Shown piece by piece: positions 11,484-21,869 of a stretch of 64,000 bases of DNA (position 1 is the first letter of the stretch; the number at the start of each line of letters is the position of its first letter). The DNA is from Bombyx mori (Eukaryota > Arthropoda > Insecta > Lepidoptera > Bombycidae): contig NC_085112.1 of the NCBI RefSeq assembly GCF_030269925.1, forward strand, positions 3,535,501 through 3,599,500, in the 5' to 3' direction. A program made the position numbers and the translations under genes. A model generated the notes under the pieces. That model saw nothing but the letters and a program-made list of their open reading frames with translations. It searched no databases and was not told the origin of the DNA.

Positions 11484-12498
11484 CTGAAAGAAATAACATT
11501 TTCAGTAAACAGTTATGAGGCATCTGCTTAAATATCTAGATAGAATATCAGTGATTTAGTAATTCTTTATGTAAATAAATATACAGGGTGTAGAGACTCT
11601 ATTCTTGAAGCTGAAATGGGAATGAACCATGACACTAAGGTAAACCAGGATACAATTCATTTACTGAATTATGCATCTAAATATTATGATTACGATGCAA
11701 AAACATAAAAAAATTTTAATGTGTGTCTGTCAATGGTAGCGTTTTTGAATACCTTAAAAACACACCCTGTATAATGTGAAAGAAGAAAATAAAAAATAAT
11801 ACTCGTAATACGTTTAAACAATTTATTTTCCAAACGACATATCGTTTTGTTGTGTGGATGGGTAATCAGACTCACGCTTGATACAATACTCAAATATAAC
11901 TGCTGGCCATTTTGAGATGGATGGCGCTATTCTACGTCGAAATCGCAATATCATTTTAAAATAATAGAGCTATTAAGATAATAATACATAATTTATTAAT
12001 ACACTAATTAGGTACCTTTAATATTAAATATTTTTCTAGTAGCTTTGTCGCTTAAGTAATAAACGCAACGGACACATTTGGATGTATAATTTGTGATCTT
12101 ACATCTTCGCTTCGCTACGTATGTGATTACTGTCTTTGTAGCTAAAACACAGTATAGACTACATTGTGACGTAATTATGAAAATGAATGTACGACTAAAA
12201 TTTTCATTAGGTGCAAAATCATCGCTTCCTTACTTTCTTAATTTTTTTATAATTGTCTCATAAATATGCTTCTCATCCGTTAATTTTACTGATAGGTACT
12301 AGAGCGTATTGTCAACCCGCACTACTTGACACGTGGTCAAAATACATATTTATAATTGATTGTAATATAGTTTTTTTTTTATTAACTTCCGGTTATCTGT
12401 TACAATTTAATAATTTTAATTTGTTGGTCTGGTTTTTAGAGTTTATTATTGATACACACTTTCACGCGTTGGGCACTAAATAATACTAGCGTAAGATA

Positions 12499-12620
12499 AC
12501 TGTGGCAAGGCAGGCAGCGACTTGGCTCTACCCCAATCGTTGCTGAAGTCCATGGGCGACGGTAACCACTCACCATTAGATGGGCCGTATGCTCGTCCGC
12601 CTACACAGGCAATAAAAAAA
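12499..12620 (+). mobile_element. LINE 3'-end fragment
   Basis: Matches the last about 110 bp of the LINE at 27210-30849: GCAGCGACTTGGCTCT through CCATGGGCGACGGTAACC to GGCAATAAAAAA, in plus orientation. It lies about 97 bp downstream of the exon 7 stop in that exon's transcription direction, inverted relative to it. Confidence 0.8.
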
Positions 12621-12716
12621 ACTAAATAATCTTACCCATCAAATCTTGAAATTACGTCAGAGCTAATCATCTTAAAATCAAAGGTACAATCAAATATACA
12701 TAAATAACCGCCTATA

Positions 12717-12919
12717 TTAATTATCAAAATCTGTTGTGTGTTCATTAATAAAATGTACTATCATTCCGTCTACGGTATGTATGATGGCTCTGCATCCGAA
12801 CCTGCCGTGTGTGGTACATCGCCAACGAATTTTCCGAGCACTTTGCCCATTTTGCCTATATCTAATACCTTGGAAGACTAATGTTTGATTGCGTTTCGAT
12901 TTATTGATAATGTACGGCC
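12717..12919 (-). CDS. mod(mdg4): FLYWCH terminal exon 7, second His missing
   Basis: Sixty-six residues with no front ATG. Acceptor TTTTCAG (AG at 12921-12920), then GG-CCG-TAC-ATT. Landmarks: N-K-S-K-R-N, GIRYRQNG, I-R-W-R-C-T-T-H, F-G-C-R-A and I-I-H-T-V-D-G. The end reads N-E-H-T-T-D, so the second His is Thr. It is a close paralog of the exon at 8506 (same length, same KYR/RYR strand). Confidence 0.87.
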
Positions 12920-12965
12920 CTGAAAATGATATTTACAAGTCATTATTCAATCATTAAATGTAATT

Positions 12966-13406
12966 GAAGTCGTCGTGGCCTAAAGGAATAAGACGTCCGG
13001 TGCATTCGTATCGAGCGATGCACCGGTGTTCAAATCCCGCTGGCGGGTACCAATTTTTCTAATGAAATACGTAATCGGCAAATGTTCACGATTGACTTCC
13101 ACGATGAAGGAATAACATCGTGCAATAAAAATCAAACCCGCAAAATTATAATTTGCGCAATTACTGGTGGTAGGACCTCTTGTGAGTCCGCACGGGTAGG
13201 TACCACCGCCCCGCCTAATTCTGCCGTGAAGCAGTAATGCGTTTCGGTTTGAAGGGTGGGGCAGCCGTTGTGACTATACTGAGACCTTAGAACCATATCT
13301 CAAGGTGTGTGGCGCATTTACGTTGTAGATGTCTATGGGCTCCAGTAACCACTTAACACCAGGTGGGCTGTGAGCTCGTCCACACATCTAAGCAATAAAA
13401 AAAAAA
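12966..13406 (+). repeat. Bm1 SINE, full length
   Basis: Starts GAAGTCGTCGTGGCC with the tRNA-like head (B box-like GTGTTCAAATCC near 13026). The body follows and the end is TAAGCAATAAAAAA at about 13390-13406. It lies in the intron side of exon 7. Confidence 0.92.
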
Positions 13407-13409
13407 TGT

Positions 13410-14135
13410 AATGAATAATCAGCGTGAAAACATATTTTAGCGACCTCATGCAATTAAATTTAAAACTTGGTAATTTCGGATACGGATTACTTACTGATTT
13501 TCAAACTTTATTATAAAAATACGTTTGCCATCAAACATTGTTTATTTTTGCTCTAAATAATTATATTAAATTTACAAAGAATTATTTGTGTTATATTTTA
13601 AAGTGTTTACAGAAATATAGCCATTAGCAACTATTGAGATTTGTTAATTTGTTTCTTAAAAAAAAAAGAATACATACTTGAAAATTATCACAAATAAACG
13701 GCTACTTAAATATAATATTTAAATAGTAAATATTTATTATCGTTCCTTTACTTTTTTTCGAATAGGGCCGAGTTCGATGAAATGTAATTTTACAATAAAT
13801 AAAAACATCCTTAAGAAATTCTGTTCCGAAAATCTATATATAAAACAAAGTCGGGTTTGTTCGAAAACTTATAACTTTAGAACGGCTAAATCAGTTTTCA
13901 TGGTTTTTTATTTGTTGTGTTTGTCTCCGTCCTGAATAGCAGAATAACTTAGAAAGCATTTGAAGATTTAACGAAAAAAATAAAATAAAAGAAAAAAACA
14001 TTTTCCCGTCCAAAATGTTTATGGGTTTACGTAGCTATCATACATTTAATGTTCATCCCGTTGATACGGTAAGCTCTCCCCTCAAATTAAAGAACGTATT
14101 TAAATAAAGGTATTATAAAAACATTATAATAATAT
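13410..14135. other. AT-rich spacer
   Basis: No supported gene. Around 13830-14100 is a stretch with the look of an old TIR or LINE relic (CTATATATAAAACAAAGTCGG), which I cannot assign. Confidence 0.35.
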
Positions 14136-14394
14136 GAGGCAGTCAGCGCAAAAGTGACTTAAGCTTACCATAGTTCGCATGGAGATAATGGGGTCTGAAT
14201 TTACTTTTACGCTGCTTTGTAGGCAAAAACAATACGCGCAAAAATAATATTTGCAAGCCATTTGTTATCTATATGTGAAACTATGGGTAGGTCGGTTTTG
14301 CTTCAAAATTTATTTATGTTTTAAATAAATTGCAGTATAATATAAGCACGAATATGAAAATTGCGGGCTAGGCCACTTCTGCGTTGACGGCCTC
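14136..14394. mobile_element. MITE with GAGGC(A/C)GTCA inverted ends, copy 1
   Basis: GAGGCAGTCAGCGCAAAAGTG at the left is mirrored by CCACTTCTGCGTTGACGGCCTC at the right, with the 4-bp repeat ATAT on both sides as a likely target duplication. A second copy is at 51066-51323. There is no ORF. Confidence 0.75.
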
Positions 14395-14875
14395 ATATAT
14401 CAAGCTACGATACGCCTGTGGAAAACTGATATTTACCTTAGCTAATGTGTAACACACCATTAATTCACTGTTAGGTAGTACGAAGTTCGACGGATCAGCT
14501 AGTTTATCATAAAAGCCCTTATTATGTTAGGTAAATCTACCGTTCCCAAAAAACTCTTTACAGATTAACTACTCATTTTTTATTTATTTAATTAATCCCT
14601 ACAGTTTCGAAGACTTTTATTACGTTTGTTAAGTTGACGCTAATATGATATTCTCCTTATTTCCGTTTTATATAATTTGTGCTTTTACTAATGAACGATG
14701 AAGTGCAGCAGAATGTAACAAACTTATTTGAAAATCGATAAAAGTAAAGAGGTGATAGTAAAGTGAAGAGAAAGAAATCTCAACTAAGCTCTGAAAAGGT
14801 GCTAAAATCTCGCATTCCTTAAAACTGCTAATTCTATGAAAAACATAAGCACAAAGTATACGTTATTAGATTGTA
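14395..14875. other. Spacer
   Basis: AT-rich; nothing that I can support. Confidence 0.4.
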
Positions 14876-14877
14876 AA

Positions 14878-15120
14878 TTTTTTTTTTTATTGCTTAGTTG
14901 GGTGGACGAGCTCACAGCCCACCTGGTGTTAAGTGGTTACTGAAGCCCATAAACATCTACAACGTAAATGCGCCACCCACCTTGAGATATAAGTTCTAAG
15001 GTCTCAGTATAGTTACAACGGCTGCCCTACCCTTCAAGCCGAAACGCATTACTGCTTCACGGCAGAAATAGGCAGGGTGGTGGTACTTACCCGTGCGGAC
15101 TCGCAAGAGGTCCTACCACT
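14878..15120 (-). repeat. Bm1 SINE, 5'-truncated
   Basis: Minus orientation, from the T-run and ATTGCTTAGTTGGGTGGACG to GGTCCTACCACTA; the head is absent. Confidence 0.87.
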
Positions 15121-15167
15121 AATAAAATTTAATTAAGATTCGTCCAGTACGTTTTGCTTTAAAGTAA

Positions 15168-15440
15168 GCGTTTTTTTTCTTTTGCTACCTATGCTGATAG
15201 CCTTAAGAAGCTATTTCAGCTTCTCCTTGACGTGTGGGTGAGCTCACGGGGCTCAAGTCGGGAGTGTTGCTAACACTGTCCCTAGCAAGAGCAGTGCTTC
15301 GCAGAATCTACCACCGGATTGGAAACGCGACCCACTGAGAAGATCCGACGAGAAACTCAGTGGGCTGTGTCTATGGGTTAATTCGTCGAGCCCTTCGTCG
15401 CAAGCGACGGTTTCGACGGGGACGCTGACCGGTGTAAGCA
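15168..15440 (-). repeat. SINE-like repeat family 2
   Basis: T-rich 3' end, CTATGCTGATAGCCTTAAG, then GAGCTCACGGGGCTC, CCTAGCAAGAGCAGTGC and GAAACGCGACCCACTGAG. The same order recurs on the plus strand at 45200, 45775 and 53275 and partly at 47437 and 61558. About 270 bp; I do not know its published name. Confidence 0.75.
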
Positions 15441-15722
15441 ATAAACAATGTTTTGTACTTAACACAAAATCAAGTTCCTCAAAATTTTTCGTAGGATCTA
15501 TACAACATATTATTATGTATATAGATTTTTCTTTTATATACTTTTGACAGTCAAACAGTTAATTTCCTTTATTTACTGATAATATGCAGTTTGCCACTTC
15601 AAATAACTCATGCAGGATTTGCGAGTACTTCAAAGCCATACATAAGCTACTAGTGCGGGCACACAATACGCTCTAAAGTAAAGTAAAGTTGCGACTAATT
15701 TGATGATGGCAATGAAGATCGT

Positions 15723-15919
15723 TTATGAAGCCGTTGTATGATCATCCGTTTTGAATACAATTTGGCGCCCTACAGTGTGTATTTTGGCTTTGCAACGATA
15801 TTTATAATGAGTACAGCATCTCCATATTAATTTGTTTCCGATTTTTCTGTTCACTCGATACACTATGTCGTCTAAGAATAATCGATAACCTCCTCTTGAA
15901 TTTTCGAATATCAACAATT
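15723..15919 (-). CDS. mod(mdg4): FLYWCH terminal exon 8, second His missing
   Basis: Sixty-four residues after TTTTTCAG (AG at 15921-15920), then AA-TTG-TTG-ATA. Landmarks: N-S-R-G-G-Y, DIVYRVN in the aromatic strand, I-W-R-C-C-T-H, Y-R-C-K-A, I-H-T-V and a final D-D-H-T-T-A-S. As in exon 7, Thr stands where the second His should be. An extra Cys directly follows the first ligand Cys. Confidence 0.87.
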
Positions 15920-16392
15920 CTGAAAAATTACATACTAGGTTTTACAATCCATACAATACCGGGTATGCGTAAATGGATACCAAGGAATAAAAAAAAATAA
16001 AAACTTTTTACAATCCAAATTTTTATTTTGTTAACATGTTTACCGATGTACGAGTACGTCACTAATTATATTTACGTTTAGTGTCAATATAAGTGCGTTT
16101 AATCATGCAGTTCCTTGTTTATTATTTAGTTTCATTTAAAATCTTGTAACTTTAAGATTTTGTCAACTTAGACCTTAGACTAACTAAACTAACTTAGACT
16201 TAAAACTATAAATCGGAACTAAACGTATTTTACGTGTATTAATAAAACAGTACACCATCCGAGCATATTATTTAATCCTACATCTACGTTATCACGTGCA
16301 TATAATAGTAAATATATCACATGATCATGTTTTTAATACTAAATAATACTATCACTAAATGACGTGTCGTGACCCGAATCACAGATTTTTAA

Positions 16393-16583
16393 TTATATGT
16401 ATTTATGTTGGTCATAAAAGTATGTAATCTTCGAGTCGACTGTGTGTATTCTCGCGGTGCAACCGTATTTCTCGTGCGATGAGCAACGCCATCTGATCTT
16501 ACCACTCTGCGACGCATTCTTCCTGTATTTTATACCATTCCAAAGTAGCATTTCCTTTCCTCGATTGTTCCAGAAGAAACAAC
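16393..16583 (-). CDS. mod(mdg4): FLYWCH terminal exon 9, second His missing
   Basis: Sixty-two residues, acceptor GTTTTAG (AG at 16585-16584), then GT-TGT-TTC-TTC. Landmarks: N-N-R-G-K-E-M-L-L, GIKYRKN, I-R-W-R-C-S-S-H, Y-G-C-T-A-R, I-H-T-V-D and a final Q-H-K-Y-I, so the second His position is Tyr. It is a member of the same subgroup as exons 5, 7 and 8. Distance to the exon 8 acceptor is about 470 bp. Confidence 0.87.
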
Positions 16584-16712
16584 CTAAAACAAAAATGTAT
16601 TATATAATATTGCAGTTTTTATATGGTATTGCATCCAAAAATTTTACTTAAAAATAAATATTGTGATAAATAAATACTACTCGTGGATTCCATACATTAT
16701 TTTATTATATAC

Positions 16713-16998
16713 TAGCTGACCCAGCAGACTTCGTAGTGCCTCAATCGATAAACAAAAGACCTAAAGTTTTGTCTAAAATAAACTTAAAACAAAAGGAATC
16801 CGTAACACGGGGGACACATCAAAGGAAAAACAAAATTGTTATTTTTATTTAATTCCGAGCATTTTCATATTTATCAACCTTTTACACCTTCTCTGGGCTT
16901 CTACAAGTAATTCAAGACCAAAATTAGCCAAATCGGTCCAGCCGTTCTCGAGTTTTAGCGAGACTAACGAACAGCCATTCATTTATATATATAGATAG
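16713..16998 (+). repeat. Dispersed repeat starting CTAGCTGACCC, copy 1
   Basis: From CTAGCTGACCCAGCAGACTT through GGGGGACACATCAAAGG and CCAGCCGTTCTCGAGTTTT to a short TATATATATAGATAG end. A near-identical copy is at 57173-57462. Likely a LINE 3' end or similar; the name is not known to me. Confidence 0.7.
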
Positions 16999-16999
16999 A

Positions 17000-17500
17000 T
17001 TCATTGCATACAACTGTGATTATGGACATCCATACTTTTAATAAAAACTCCTTCGAAAGTCAAGTAAAAAGCTTTACAGTTCCTTTTCATGCATCTCCAT
17101 CTTATCCTCCTGTATCCTTGTATCTGTTGATAATATTTATTCCCTTTGTACAGCATTTGTTGGTTTCCTGTATGAGGGTTTACTACGAAGATGGCTGAAA
17201 GAAAGTAATTAAATTTTAATTTAAAAAGTATATTTTAATTTAAAAAATTATACCTGGGTCCTCATTGGGCTCGAAAGGCATAGGCTCAAGTATGCCCTGG
17301 CATTGTTAACATCCATGAGTGACTCCGATCACTCATCGACACATGTCTATGAAGACAATCAAAATATTACGACGGTTTGAAGGTCATACTTATCGAGGAA
17401 CATGTTTTTGTTATAATTAACTACCAATTGTGGTATGCTAATTACGAATTACGATTCCTTGTTTAAACCTTGTTTAAAAAAGAATAGGTCTTAAGAGCTG
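17000..17500. other. Spacer
   Basis: No exon of the array; a 64-codon open frame at 17004-17198 has no recognisable domain and no splice signals in phase. Confidence 0.4.
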
Positions 17501-17925
17501 TTCTTTTTTTTATTACTCTTATGGACGAACGGGGTCATGGCTAGCACTGGTCACTTCAACAAAGTTAATGTCGCCACCCACCTTGAAACATGAGTTCTAA
17601 GTCTTAGTTCTACAATGGAACGGCTGCACCACCCTTCAACCTGTAACGCATTACTGCTTCGCTGCAGAAATAGACAGGATGATGGTACCTACCCGTGCGG
17701 GCTAATAAGACGCCCTATCTATCTATCTTTCAAATCACAGACCTCCACTCATAAGAAGACTTACCAGGTGACAAAAAATATTTTTGCGGGTAGATTTTTA
17801 TGCTTCGTCGTTGAATTCATTGGTGATCATGTGTTAAGAACGTATTATTTCATTGATAAAAGTGATACCTGCATGCGGGATTCGAACACATTGTCGCATC
17901 TTATCCTTCAGGCCATGATGACTTA
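17501..17925 (-). repeat. Old Bm1-related SINE, diverged
   Basis: Weak but ordered similarity to Bm1: CACCCTTCAACCTGTAACGC, TACCTACCCGTGCGGGC, then a tRNA-like head with GCGGGATTCGAACAC at about 17876 and CAGGCCATGATGACTT at the 5' end. A second such copy is at 25445-25852, so this may be an older subfamily. Confidence 0.6.
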
Positions 17926-17929
17926 AAGA

Positions 17930-19045
17930 GTTCAAAAGTTTCGTTTAAATTTATACCGAGGTTATGCGGGGTCATTATCATCAACTATTGGCCTTTCTCG
18001 TTGATCTTGATCTGGGCTTGTCCTTCTTTCAGTAAATTTACTATTCAACATCATACATTTACTACTATACTTACAACTACTACTCAATATTTTGATTCAT
18101 TTAAAAAAATTGGAAAATACAAAAGAAAAACCCGAACTCGTCATTTATTTATCAATTGAAATTTGAAAACAAAGTAAATTACCTTAAAAAAATACATTAA
18201 AGTTATTATTAGAAACACTAAAAGTACTGAATTTATAAAACTACACTTATAAGTATTCTATAAAATATTTAAACAGAATGAGTATTGAAACATAAAATAA
18301 TATAATTTGTTGGTGAAATTAGATAGTCTTCTAGTATAGTCGTAAAGTTTGATCGATTTTTTGAACGGAATTACACTTTTCTAGTTACTTCTTTATTATT
18401 TAATTGATGACTTTGCGTGAGTCTGAATCTGTGGTCAATTGAGCCGAAAGCAAACCGATGCTAAAAACAAGGCTGGGGTTTGAACTTTATTAAGATCAAG
18501 TTATTAATGTCATTACACACTAACTAGTTCATACAAACAGTTTCTTCAATAACAAAATCAATTCTCTTATTTATTTACTATTTCTATTTTAGTGATGCAA
18601 GTTACAAAATTAATTTACGCAAAAAAATTACAAGTGATGTTATTTCAGACTTTGGATGCAATTCATTAATTTAGGTACAACAGTCGTGACCAAGTTTCAT
18701 CTATTAATTATGTTAACCCAGTTAAAATCTAATAATTAAATTACTTCCTTAAATTAATTAAATTAGGTTATATCTAAAAATTATAAAAAATTCACAATGC
18801 GCTATTCTTACTTAATGGCAACAACATGGTTGTCACCCTGACATTGTCGATAGCCAAACGCGGCCGCGCAAGTCCTCACACTGTGGGTCGTCAACTGCCC
18901 TTGTCGACAATAAAGAAAATAATGCATACCATCATTCTACTTAAATACTATAATATAATTATAAACAGTTGTTGCTGCAAGTCCTCTTCCGTCTGAAGCC
19001 GGACATCACTACAACAACCGCCTCCAATGCATCTTGTACAGTCAT
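17930..19045. other. AT-rich spacer
   Basis: No gene seen. Bases 18820-19045 are mixed in composition and directly precede the TIR element. Confidence 0.4.
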
Positions 19046-19049
19046 CTGG

Positions 19050-19543
19050 CATATCGTCGTTGTCAAACCAAAATCTGCTATGTGCCCTTTTTGAGATTTT
19101 TATTTTTGACTTTTTCGTATAGTTCACAGCCCTATCTTGTTATGTGTCTATAGCTTTCATTTGATATAGTTCTTAAAAATTCACCTTCATATCTATTATT
19201 ATATATTTTATACCTTTAAATGAGCAATCTTTGTTTATATGTAATCTGAATCTCGGAAACGGTTCCAACGATTTTCATAAAATTTTGTATACAGGGGATT
19301 TCGGGGGCGATAAATCGATCTAGTTACGATTTATTTTTAGAAAATGTTGTTTTATTCGTGTTTTCAATAATCAACTCTTCCCGACATCTACTGGCGAATA
19401 ATAATACTATTTTTCTTAATTGAGGGCAACTTAGCAAGATGGCGGTCATCATCTAGTAAAATTTTATACGAAAATGTTTTTACTCGTTAATTCAAGATAG
19501 AGTTTTTGCACGTAGCAGATTTTGGTTTGACAACGACGATATG
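19050..19543. mobile_element. TIR element with perfect 31-bp inverted repeats
   Basis: Bases 19050-19080 and 19513-19543 are exact reverse complements over 31 bp (start CATATCGTCGTTG). The element is about 494 bp with no ORF. Its right-hand interior (19212-19430) recurs at 47770-48000. The right end is 33 bp from the stop of the FLYWCH exon at 19577. Confidence 0.8.
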
Positions 19544-19576
19544 GTATTTTCCTTATTTTAAATACACTAAATTATC

Positions 19577-19755
19577 TCAATGATTGTGTATTTCGTCTAA
19601 CTTGATGACCGTAGAATCGCTCGTGTAACATTTCGCGGTGCATCCCCGTTTCGTGCAACACCATCGTACCTTCCCGTTACGCACCGAATACTTGTAGAAG
19701 CCGTACCCTCTCAACAACATTCGTTCTTTCCCGGTGTGCGTTTTGAAGATTGTAG
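19577..19755 (-). CDS. mod(mdg4): FLYWCH terminal exon 10, short Cys loop
   Basis: Fifty-eight residues after TTTCAG (AG at 19757-19756), then CT-ACA-ATC-TTC. Landmarks: G-K-E-R-M-L-L, GYGFYKY, R-W-C-C, then only four residues to the second Cys (T-K-R-G-C-T-A), and HNH at the very end. The Cys loop is about three residues shorter than in exons 1-9. The exon at 23917 shares this short loop and the FYKY/FKY strand. Confidence 0.88.
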
Positions 19756-19808
19756 CTGAAATAAAAAAAATAAAAAATATACAGATATGGTTCGTTTGTT
19801 ACTGAAGT

Positions 19809-20109
19809 TTACTCGATCGTATAGGGAAAGAGGAAAAGTCGGAATCCGCAGTAAATCTGGCGGTATCTGAAGCAGCAACTGCGGGGCATAAAGTAGAACA
19901 CGATGCAAAACTGTCGTCGTTCTTCTAGTTGCTAAAAAGGAAAATACGATGATTGGTTATTTACTGTTTTGTAATATTAAATTTTATTTAATAAAATCGA
20001 AACTCACCCGGTTGAAGGAATGACTCTTGGATACTGTACTAAATAGATAATTATGTGTGCGAAGTAAGGCTAGGACCCTATGAGTACTTGTTTCTGGCAC
20101 TCTGCCCAT
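19809..20109 (-). CDS. Candidate two-exon small protein (74 aa)
   Basis: Exon A (20109-20008) starts ATG and runs exactly 34 codons (MGRVPETSTHRV at the front, SHSFNR at the end) to the consensus donor CGG|GTGAGT. A 76-bp intron follows with TTTTCCTTTTTAG, then exon B (19931-19809) opens CAA-CTA-GAA-GAA in the same frame and runs 40 codons, Cys- and aromatic-rich (QLEERRQFC, RSCCFRYRQ), to TAA. Both splice sites are strong and phase 0 fits. I do not recognise the product. It lies just upstream of exon 10. It could instead be a retroelement relic or a chance frame. Confidence 0.4.
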
Positions 20110-21655
20110 TTATGACTATGTCTGTTTTCTTTTTAGGGAAAAAAAAACATTATGTATTTTAACTAATAAATAACTATAAATTTATAACGTATATACCTAA
20201 TATTTACATAGACTCTTTTGGGTTCCAATATATCATAATTATAATTATAGATTTCCTTTTTACGCATATCTTTCTTTATTGCATTATAAAATTTTTGTAA
20301 TAAAAAACGCGATTGGGTTATATTCTATATTCAAATTCATAGCAAGTGAAACTAACATAATGAATTATGTAAAGTGAAAATTATTCTAAACATGATTAAT
20401 TTCTAAACGTATTTAATGAAATTACCAACACAAAATCGAAAAAAAAAATTAAAACTTAAAATAACGTTATGCGTATTATTCCTAAACAAAAAGCTAGTAC
20501 AATGAACATAAAACTAAATTAAGTAGGCATTAAAGTATATGCCAATGAAACTTAAATCAATTACTTTTTTTTTATTTTTTATTTTTTTGTTTTATAATAT
20601 ATTTTTTATTTTTACGAAACAAAAAAAAACTCATAACAACTAATATTCAATGAAACTTACATCGATAAAATTAAAAACGCAAATAAATTGAACCACTCGT
20701 ATTTTAAACAAAAAGCCAAGCTCTTTACTTCCTAAATAATTATTTAAGGGTATTCTAAATGTGCTGTGAGTGTAACAATGTCTGTTACACTGTGTCTAAA
20801 CAATAAGAAATTACCAATTTAAAATTTTCTAATCAATTAGGCGTGTGATTTAAAATGTTTATTCACATCATTTTTAAACAAGAAACAAGTATCGATATAA
20901 ACTAAACTAAGTAGTAACTGAATATATGTATATATAGTATTTAAACTAACACCGATCATACAAGTAATAAGTGATATTTAAAATAATGCTCACGCTACCG
21001 GCGAGCTAAGGCTTATGATCGCCTGTTGCATTAACAATTTGATACGAACAGACTGTCTGTCACCCGTGAGCATTCGCCAACACAACTTACATAACTGAAC
21101 GAATAAAACTTATGATTAATTACTTTATATAATCTGATTATACCTATTTACTTCCAGTGAGTACAAAAGTGATTAACTCATTATGTAAATTGAGGTGCTA
21201 CCAAACGGTGGAGATACACATGACAGTGGACAACACCTATACACAACAATCCTTGAACTCGACTGAACGATTAAACTTTAAATTTACGAATTATTTATTA
21301 GTAGTTTATTAATGTAGAAATACACGTGTATACAGAAATTACTGATAATGAACCGTAAAACGCTAAATAGTAAAAATAATAATAATGTTCTAAACTAATA
21401 AAAAAACGCATGTTACAATTTACACTTCTGTGGGGACGTAATGAAACCCAACAGCGAATCGTGTTTTTTTTTTCTGCAAGAGTCGATTTCTAGGCATATT
21501 TCGTATAAAATAACTCAAAAATTATCTTATTGTCGTCAGGCATACACGTATGTATTTAGGGTATTAGGGGAACAGTAAAATCGCGGCCGGTGCGTTTAAA
21601 AACGAAAACATTTGACTTCGCAGAGAAAATAAACGTAACTTTTGTGTTAGAATTG
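20110..21655. other. AT-rich spacer
   Basis: Long AT-rich DNA with T/A homopolymer stretches near 20560-20630. No coding or repeat feature that I can name. Confidence 0.5.
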
Positions 21656-21660
21656 TTTCT

Positions 21661-21866
21661 TTAAAATAGATGTCTTTCGTTAAAACACTCCACGCAGAGA
21701 CCTTGATTACACACAGTACATCTAGTGAGTATTTTTTTTGTTTTCTTTGCGGCCATCGCGCCGCTTAGCGAAAGACGAAGCTTGGCGTAGCAGCCCACGC
21801 AGCGTTTCCTGATGGGTCCTTTTTCCAATACATGTTCTGATTCCGAATGATTCTGCTCACAAAATC
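21661..21866 (-). CDS. mod(mdg4): piggyBac-type zinc-ribbon terminal exon in the array
   Basis: Sixty-seven residues after TCGGCTTACAG (AG at 21868-21867), then GA-TTT-TGT, the same split phase as every FLYWCH exon. It has no FLYWCH core. Instead it reads GPIRKRCVGCY, KKTKKILTRCTVC and LCVECFNERH, the Cys pattern of the zinc ribbon at the C-terminus of piggyBac-family transposases. No transposase core lies upstream: in-frame stops occur about 25 bp above the acceptor and the DNA beyond is AT-rich. Either a captured domain used as an isoform tail, or a stray piggyBac remnant that happens to fit. Its gene assignment is inferred from strand, phase and position. Confidence 0.6.
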
Positions 21867-21869
21867 CTG

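Noticed and set aside
12966..13060. tRNA gene at the start of Bm1 copies (also 49153, 59890, 53740-54174 head)
   Set aside because: A and B box-like parts exist, but they are the tRNA-derived head of the SINE and lack a good cloverleaf.
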